From assembly GCA_905235615.1 (NCBI GenBank), contig CAJOMB010000010.1:1849-21996 (forward strand): a stretch of DNA of 20,148 nucleotides, written 5' to 3'. The DNA is from an uncultured Bacteroidales bacterium. Its GTDB lineage: Bacteria > Bacteroidota > Bacteroidia > Bacteroidales > UBA932. Of the stretch, positions 16,679 to 20,148 are shown in pieces (position 1 is the first letter of the stretch; every line of letters starts with the position of its first letter). Both the position numbers and the translations under genes were made by a program. The notes beneath the pieces are model-generated. The model had not been told where the DNA came from and searched no databases. It saw only the letters and a program-made list of their open reading frames with translations.

Positions 16679-17538
16679 AGTTATACACGGATACCGACAC
16701 CGACTTCACCCCCTCGATTGCGGCGGAATACGGTTACAGCCTCATTTCCATGCCCTATAGCATCGAGGCGCAGACCACCTATCCTTATGTGGATTTCGAG
16801 ACCTTCGACGCCCATGCTTTCTATGACAGGCTGCGCGGAGGTGTCCTGCCCACCACCAGCGCCATCTCCAAGGAGCAGTACCTCCAGTACTTCGAGAAGG
16901 ACTTTGCGGCCGGCAACGAGATTCTCTATGTCCATTTCTCCCGCGCCATGACCAACTCCTTCGACGCCATGGACCAGGCCGTGGCCGAGCTGAAAGCCAA
17001 GTACCCGGCCGCCCGCTTCGAAGAGATTGACACCAAGGGCATCACCACCATCAGCTACGCCATCGTGCGCGAGGTGGGAGACCTGGTGAAGGCCGGTAAA
17101 AGCCTGGACGAAATCCTCTCCTGGGCCGCCGATGAAGTGGACCGTTTCGCCATGTATTTCTTTGCCGATGACCTGAAGTTCTTCCGCCGCAGCGGCCGCG
17201 TGGGAGGCCTGGCCGCCACCATGGGCACCCTGATTGGCGTACGTCCCCTCATCCACATGAGCCAGGATGGCAAGATGATTTCCGTGGGCACCGCCAAAGG
17301 CCGTCCCAAGGCCATCGAATTCCTCTTGAACAAGGTGGGAGAACTGGGAGACGACTTGCAGAACCACCGCATCTGTATCGGCCATTCCGACGCGCCGGAG
17401 ATTGCACGGGAACTGGGACGCCTCATTGAAGAAAAATACGGCCAACAGCATATCGTATATGTGGAAGTGAACCCCACCGCCGGCAGCCACTGCGGCCCCA
17501 ACGGCGTGGGCGTCTGCTTCCACGCCAAGCACCGATAG
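16672..17538 (+). CDS. fakB: Fatty acid-binding DegV-family protein FakB
   Basis: DegV/FakB proteins hold one fatty acid in a tunnel and present its carboxyl group to FakA. The 288-residue protein shows the family blocks: TTSAISKEQY (61-70), HFSRAMTNSF (88-97) with Ser90 in the carboxylate-binding position, FFRRSGRVGG (170-179), and NPTAGSHCGPNGVGVCF (267-283), corresponding to the usual TH(T/C)GPG-like loop. Start ATG at 16672 is inside the last codons of fakA, so the subunits are coupled. The fatty acid preferred (saturated or unsaturated) cannot be told. A 73-base gap with two hairpin repeats follows, the only real gap in this operon. Confidence 0.92.
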   Translation: MLKLYTDTDTDFTPSIAAEYGYSLISMPYSIEAQTTYPYVDFETFDAHAFYDRLRGGVLPTTSAISKEQYLQYFEKDFAAGNEILYVHFSRAMTNSFDAMDQAVAELKAKYPAARFEEIDTKGITTISYAIVREVGDLVKAGKSLDEILSWAADEVDRFAMYFFADDLKFFRRSGRVGGLAATMGTLIGVRPLIHMSQDGKMISVGTAKGRPKAIEFLLNKVGELGDDLQNHRICIGHSDAPEIARELGRLIEEKYGQQHIVYVEVNPTAGSHCGPNGVGVCFHAKHR

Positions 17539-17560
17539 CGTCATTCTTATTTTTAACGTC

Positions 17561-17581
17561 ATTCCCGGCTTGACCGGGAAT
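17561..17581. repeat. Perfect 8-bp hairpin, dispersed-repeat type
   Basis: ATTCCCGG (17561-17568) and CCGGGAAT (17574-17581) pair perfectly around the 5-base loop CTTGA. No T-run follows on either strand, so it does not look like a classic intrinsic terminator. The flanks GTC before and CC after fit a short intergenic repeat of similar sequence that I know from many bacterial genomes. A further GTCATTCT at 17540-17547 may be a fragment of the neighbouring repeat family. It could attenuate transcription between fakB and the downstream genes or stabilise mRNA ends. Confidence 0.7.
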
Positions 17582-17585
17582 CCAT

Positions 17586-17614
17586 GTCATTCTGAACGAA
17601 GTGAAGAATCTATG
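17586..17614. repeat. Dispersed hairpin repeat with C-GAA-G miniloop, copy 1
   Basis: From outside in: arms ATTCT (17589-17593) and AGAAT (17605-17609) pair; GA faces GA, able to form tandem sheared G-A pairs; AC (17596-17597) pairs with GT (17601-17602); the loop is GAA. The core C-GAA-G is of the same kind as the unusually stable DNA minihairpin GCGAAGC. The 3' flank CTATG contains the start codon of the downstream GNAT-like gene (17612-17614). A second copy lies at 19982-20010 and a collapsed one at 18719-18738. Confidence 0.75.
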
Positions 17615-18739
17615 GTTCAAATAGTTGAAGTAACAAACAAAACACAGCAGAAGGAGTTTCTGAACTTCGCGCTGGACCTGTACCAGGGCAATACCTGCTT
17701 TGTGCCCCCTCTTTATTCGGACGAGAAGAAGATGTTCCGGGAAGACTATGTGTACCGGAGCAGCTGCGATTCCGTCTTTTTCAACGCCTACGAGGACGGC
17801 GTCATGGTGGGCCGCATCCAGGGAATCATCCAGAAGGACGCCAATGCCAAGAACGGACAGAAACGCTGCCGCTTCTGCCGATTCGACGCCATTGATAATC
17901 TGGAAGTGTCCCGGGCCCTGTTTGCCGCGGTGGAAAAATGGGCGCTGGAAAAAGGCATGGACACGTTGGTGGGTCCTCTCAATTATTCCGACCTGGAGCG
18001 CGAAGGCATGCTGGTGGAAGGTTTTGACGAGCCCTCTTCCTTCGAACAGAACTACAATTACGCCTACTACAAGGACCATGTAGAGGCTCTGGGCTTCCAA
18101 AAAGAGATTGACTGGACGGCCAGCCGTCTGTACGGGCCCCGGGACCAGGAAACCCTGGAGGAGTTGGAACAGCTGGTGCATTTTATCTTCAAGCGTTACA
18201 AACTGCATTACGGGACGGCCCGGAGCGGAAAGCAACTGCTAAATAAATATGCCGACGGCATGTTTGACCTCATTGACCGTTCCTATGCTGGGCTGTATGG
18301 CACGGTGCCTTTCACTCCCGGTATGCGAAAGCTGGTACTGGACAATTTCTCCCTGGTCATCAGCCCCAAGTACACAGCCGTGATTCTGGACGAGAACGAA
18401 AATATCGTTTGTTTCGGCCTGGCCTTTCCCTCCCTCAGCCGTGCCCTGGTGGGAACCCGCGGAAAAATGGCCCCCTCCACGCTTTTTAATCTCCTGGGCT
18501 GTCTCAAAAATCCGGACATCCTGGATCTCTGCCTGGTGGGCGTGGATCCCGAATACCTGAACAGAGGCATTTCCGGTGCCCTTTCCCTTGCCATCATGAA
18601 GATGCTCCGGGACAATCCCCACCTCCGCTGGGCCGACACCAACCTGAACCTGGAAGACAACTATGCCATCCTGAACCAGTGGCACCGCTTTAAGCGTGAG
18701 GAATGTAAACGCTTCCGCTCATTTGTGAAGAATCTATGA
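17612..18739 (+). CDS. GNAT-like N-acyltransferase (second paralogue)
   Basis: The 375-residue protein matches the partial gene at 1-972 over its whole visible length. Conserved blocks are GPLNYSDLEREGMLVEGF (121-138), NYNYAYY (147-153), the GNAT cofactor-like loop GVDPEYLNRGISGAL (310-324) and LNLEDNYA (345-352). By family I expect transfer of an acyl chain from ACP or CoA to an amino group; bacterial ceramide synthase is, as I recall, a GNAT protein of this kind, but substrate identity is not shown by sequence. The ATG at 17612 begins where the family similarity begins; an upstream TTG at 17570 would translate the repeat. The stop overlaps plsX as ATGA. The last residues (SFVKNL) lie in a degenerate repeat copy. 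Position between Fak genes and PlsX/ACP points to an acyl-ACP donor. Confidence 0.85.
   Translation: MVQIVEVTNKTQQKEFLNFALDLYQGNTCFVPPLYSDEKKMFREDYVYRSSCDSVFFNAYEDGVMVGRIQGIIQKDANAKNGQKRCRFCRFDAIDNLEVSRALFAAVEKWALEKGMDTLVGPLNYSDLEREGMLVEGFDEPSSFEQNYNYAYYKDHVEALGFQKEIDWTASRLYGPRDQETLEELEQLVHFIFKRYKLHYGTARSGKQLLNKYADGMFDLIDRSYAGLYGTVPFTPGMRKLVLDNFSLVISPKYTAVILDENENIVCFGLAFPSLSRALVGTRGKMAPSTLFNLLGCLKNPDILDLCLVGVDPEYLNRGISGALSLAIMKMLRDNPHLRWADTNLNLEDNYAILNQWHRFKREECKRFRSFVKNL
18719..18738. repeat. Collapsed third copy of the hairpin repeat at the GNAT/plsX junction
   Basis: TCATT (18719-18723) then, after one T, GTGAAGAATCTATG (18725-18738) match the two ends of copy 1, with the nine bases between them (the left part of the hairpin) missing. 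The last 14 bases are identical to 17601-17614. The segment now encodes the C-terminus of the GNAT-like protein and contains the plsX start codon. Sharing 14 bases with ATG in the same place could be chance at low odds, or descent from the repeat. Confidence 0.5.
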
Positions 18740-19755
18740 TCAAGATTTTAGTAGACTGCTTTGGCGGAGACCATTGCCCCGAGGCACCCGTAGAAGGTGC
18801 CCTGAGGGCTTTGAAGGCCAATCCGGAGCTTCATATCGGCCTGTTGGGAGACGAATCCGTCCTGAAAGCGCAGTTGGAGGGAAAGGACTATGATGCCTCA
18901 CGGATAGAGATTATCCATGCCCCGGAGGTGATCGGCTGCGACGAGAAACCCACCGACGTGGTGCGCCTCAAACGCGATTCCTCCATGATGAAGGGCATTA
19001 TCCTGCTTCGGGACAACGATGACGTGGCCGCCCTGGTTTCCATCGGCTCCACCGGTGCCCTGGTAACGGGGGCCTTGGTGCGCCTGGGGCGTATCCCCGG
19101 GGTTATCCGGCCGGCTTTCTGTCCCCTCCTTCCCTCCATGGACGGCGGTCTCGTGGGCATCTGCGACAGCGGCGCCAATGTGGAAGTGACATCGGCCCAT
19201 CTGCGTCAGTTCGCCATCATGGCGTCCCTGTATATGGAGAACGTGTATGGCGTCAAAAGCCCCCGCGTAGCGCTGCTGAACGTGGGATTGGAGGCCGAAA
19301 AGGGAGATGCCGTCCGGCAGGAGGCCTATCCCCTGCTCCGCCAGACGGAGGGGCTCAACTTTGTGGGCAACATGGAAAGCCGGGACCTTCTGAGCGGCAA
19401 ATACGATGTGGTGGTGGCCGACGGCTTCAGCGGAAACGTACTGGTCAAAACCACAGAAGGAACGGCCCTGGAGCTCCTCAAGAAGATCAAGAAAGACATT
19501 TACAGCTGTTCCCTGTACAAGATGGGCGCCCTCCTGATGAAACGGATGTTCAAGGAGGAGAAGGAGTTCATGAACTATCAGAACTACGGCGGAAGCGTGC
19601 TTCTGGGCACCTCCAAAGTGGTGGTGAAGGGGCATGGCTCCTCCAACGCCGTGGCGGTGGAAAAATGTATCGAACAGGCCTACCGGATGGAGGTTTCCGG
19701 ATTATCGGCCCAAATTGAAAAAGAAATTGCCAAATACGAACATTACGAAGACTGA
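18736..19755 (+). CDS. plsX: Phosphate acyltransferase PlsX
   Basis: PlsX interconverts acyl-ACP and acyl-phosphate, normally to supply PlsY for phospholipid synthesis. The 339-residue protein has the N-terminal motif DCFGGDHCPEAPVEGA (7-22; usual form DAMGGDxAP), VSIGSTGALVTGALVRLGRIPGV (101-123), and VVVADGFSGNVLVKTTEG near the C-terminus. Length is normal. In many Bacteroidota plsX sits between rpmF and fabH; here it follows a GNAT-like acyltransferase (ATGA overlap) and precedes an ACP by 2 bases, so it could be a pathway-dedicated or relocated copy. With FakA/FakB upstream, it could run in reverse, moving scavenged acyl groups from acyl-phosphate to the ACP. Confidence 0.94.
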   Translation: MIKILVDCFGGDHCPEAPVEGALRALKANPELHIGLLGDESVLKAQLEGKDYDASRIEIIHAPEVIGCDEKPTDVVRLKRDSSMMKGIILLRDNDDVAALVSIGSTGALVTGALVRLGRIPGVIRPAFCPLLPSMDGGLVGICDSGANVEVTSAHLRQFAIMASLYMENVYGVKSPRVALLNVGLEAEKGDAVRQEAYPLLRQTEGLNFVGNMESRDLLSGKYDVVVADGFSGNVLVKTTEGTALELLKKIKKDIYSCSLYKMGALLMKRMFKEEKEFMNYQNYGGSVLLGTSKVVVKGHGSSNAVAVEKCIEQAYRMEVSGLSAQIEKEIAKYEHYED

Positions 19756-19757
19756 TT

Positions 19758-19991
19758 ATGTTTGAAAAAGTACAAAGCATCCTGGCCAGGCAACTGCGGC
19801 TGGACCCTTCCCGGATTACGCCGGAATCCCAAATCAAGAAAGACCTCGGAGCCGATTCCTTGGACATCCTGCAGCTCCTGATGCGTATTGAGGACCAGTA
19901 CGGCATTGTGATTCCGGACCAGGCCCTGGCCCAATTCGAAACGGTGAAAGACGTGGTGGACTATCTGGAAAAACAGCAGGTGTCATTCTGA
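19758..19991 (+). CDS. Acyl carrier protein (second in the window)
   Basis: The 77-residue protein has the motif GADSLD with the phosphopantetheine Ser34, and ends in the usual helix (VKDVVDYLEKQQ). It begins 2 bases after plsX, so it is the likely acyl acceptor or donor for PlsX and for the GNAT-like enzyme upstream. Its final residues VSF and its TGA stop (19989-19991) are provided by a copy of the hairpin repeat, so the original stop was probably replaced. It differs clearly from the first ACP in the window. It could also be the housekeeping ACP, which I cannot exclude. Confidence 0.93.
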   Translation: MFEKVQSILARQLRLDPSRITPESQIKKDLGADSLDILQLLMRIEDQYGIVIPDQALAQFETVKDVVDYLEKQQVSF

Positions 19992-20010
19992 ACGCAGTGA
20001 AAAATCTATT
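19982..20010. repeat. Dispersed hairpin repeat, copy 2, fused to the ACP 3' end
   Basis: The layout is the same as at 17586: ATTCT (19985-19989), GA, AC, loop GCA, GT, GA, then AAAAT (20001-20005), with one mismatch in the outer arms, and the same CTAT flank. The loop changes from GAA to GCA, which keeps the C-GNA-G pattern. It overlaps the last codons of the ACP gene and contains its stop. Confidence 0.7.
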
Positions 20011-20039
20011 GTGATTTAGTTCCTTAATTCGTAAATTTG
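20009..20039 (+). promoter_or_regulatory. Candidate promoter after the second ACP
   Basis: TTG (20009-20011) and TAAATTTG (20032-20039) are 20 bases apart, fitting the Bacteroidota TTG / TAnnTTTG promoter pattern. It would drive a gene beyond the window edge. The TTG borders copy 2 of the hairpin repeat. Confidence 0.55.
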
Positions 20040-20070
20040 CGTCCAAAACTGAGAGTCTGTTTTGAAATGA

Positions 20071-20100
20071 TTGATATTTTTATTTATAGTTTTATTTTTG
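20071..20100 (+). promoter_or_regulatory. Second candidate promoter in the right-end leader
   Basis: TTG (20071-20073) and TATTTTTG (20093-20100) are 19 bases apart, again matching the Bacteroidota pattern. It follows the first candidate by about 60 bases, suggesting tandem promoters upstream of a gene beyond the window. The region is strongly AT-rich, so chance matches are easier here. Confidence 0.5.
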
Positions 20101-20126
20101 TGGAAATTTTTCTTGAAAATTTTTGG

Positions 20127-20144
20127 CCATAGGGGTTCCTATGG
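20127..20144. repeat. 7-bp inverted repeat in the right-end leader
   Basis: CCATAGG (20127-20133) and CCTATGG (20138-20144) form a perfect inverted repeat around GGTT. It lies 26 bases after the second promoter match, thus in the likely 5' leader of an unseen gene. It could be an operator, a leader hairpin or the edge of a structured RNA; the window ends too soon to tell. Confidence 0.5.
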
Positions 20145-20148
20145 GTGG

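Noticed and set aside
17561..17581. Intrinsic transcription terminator after fakB
   Set aside because: The hairpin is perfect, but there is no T-run on either strand and the downstream genes look like part of the same pathway; it fits a dispersed repeat better.

Overview
The window looks like chromosomal DNA of a member of the Bacteroidota, most likely an uncultured Bacteroidales. The evidence is the gene order parA-parB-DUF5683-mltD, the short-form adenylate kinase beside hpt, repeated promoter motifs of the Bacteroidota type (TAnnTTTG at -7), sparse Shine-Dalgarno sequences, and very tight operons with ATGA overlaps. Coding DNA is fairly GC-rich and the few intergenic gaps are AT-rich. I saw no phage, insertion sequence, CRISPR array, tRNA or rRNA.

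Layout. (1) 1-972 (+): 3'-terminal part of a GNAT-fold N-acyltransferase-like gene. (2) 969-5535 (-): a tight operon, transcribed from a promoter near 5555, of a PriA-like primosomal protein, a beta-lactamase-family serine hydrolase, an AMP-forming acyl ligase and an acyl carrier protein (ACP). (3) 5651-9652 (+): parA, parB, a DUF5683 membrane protein with an internal duplication, and mltD. (4) 9653-10778 (-): hpt and adk. (5) 10896-12521 (+): an exported helix-hairpin-helix/beta-barrel protein. (6) 12576-19991 (+): an RND/MMPL exporter, a fatty-acid kinase pair (FakA, FakB), a second GNAT-like N-acyltransferase, PlsX and a second ACP. (7) 19992-20148: AT-rich leader with two candidate promoters for a gene beyond the window.

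How the genes may work together. Both ends of the window hold the same logic: a GNAT-like acyltransferase, an ACP, and a way to activate fatty acids. On the left, an AMP-forming ligase could load the ACP. On the right, FakA/FakB would make acyl-phosphate, PlsX could pass it to ACP, the GNAT-like enzyme could move the acyl chain to an amine, and the MMPL protein could export the lipid. The GNAT-like proteins resemble, from memory, the family that holds bacterial ceramide synthase, so an N-acyl lipid or sphingolipid role is a reasonable hypothesis, not a demonstrated fact.

Other points of note are a PriA homologue that has lost its Walker A lysine, its zinc-binding module and motif VI; a small dispersed hairpin repeat with the C-GNA-G miniloop that supplies gene ends and start regions in the lipid operon; and a DUF5683 protein that carries two copies of its core unit.
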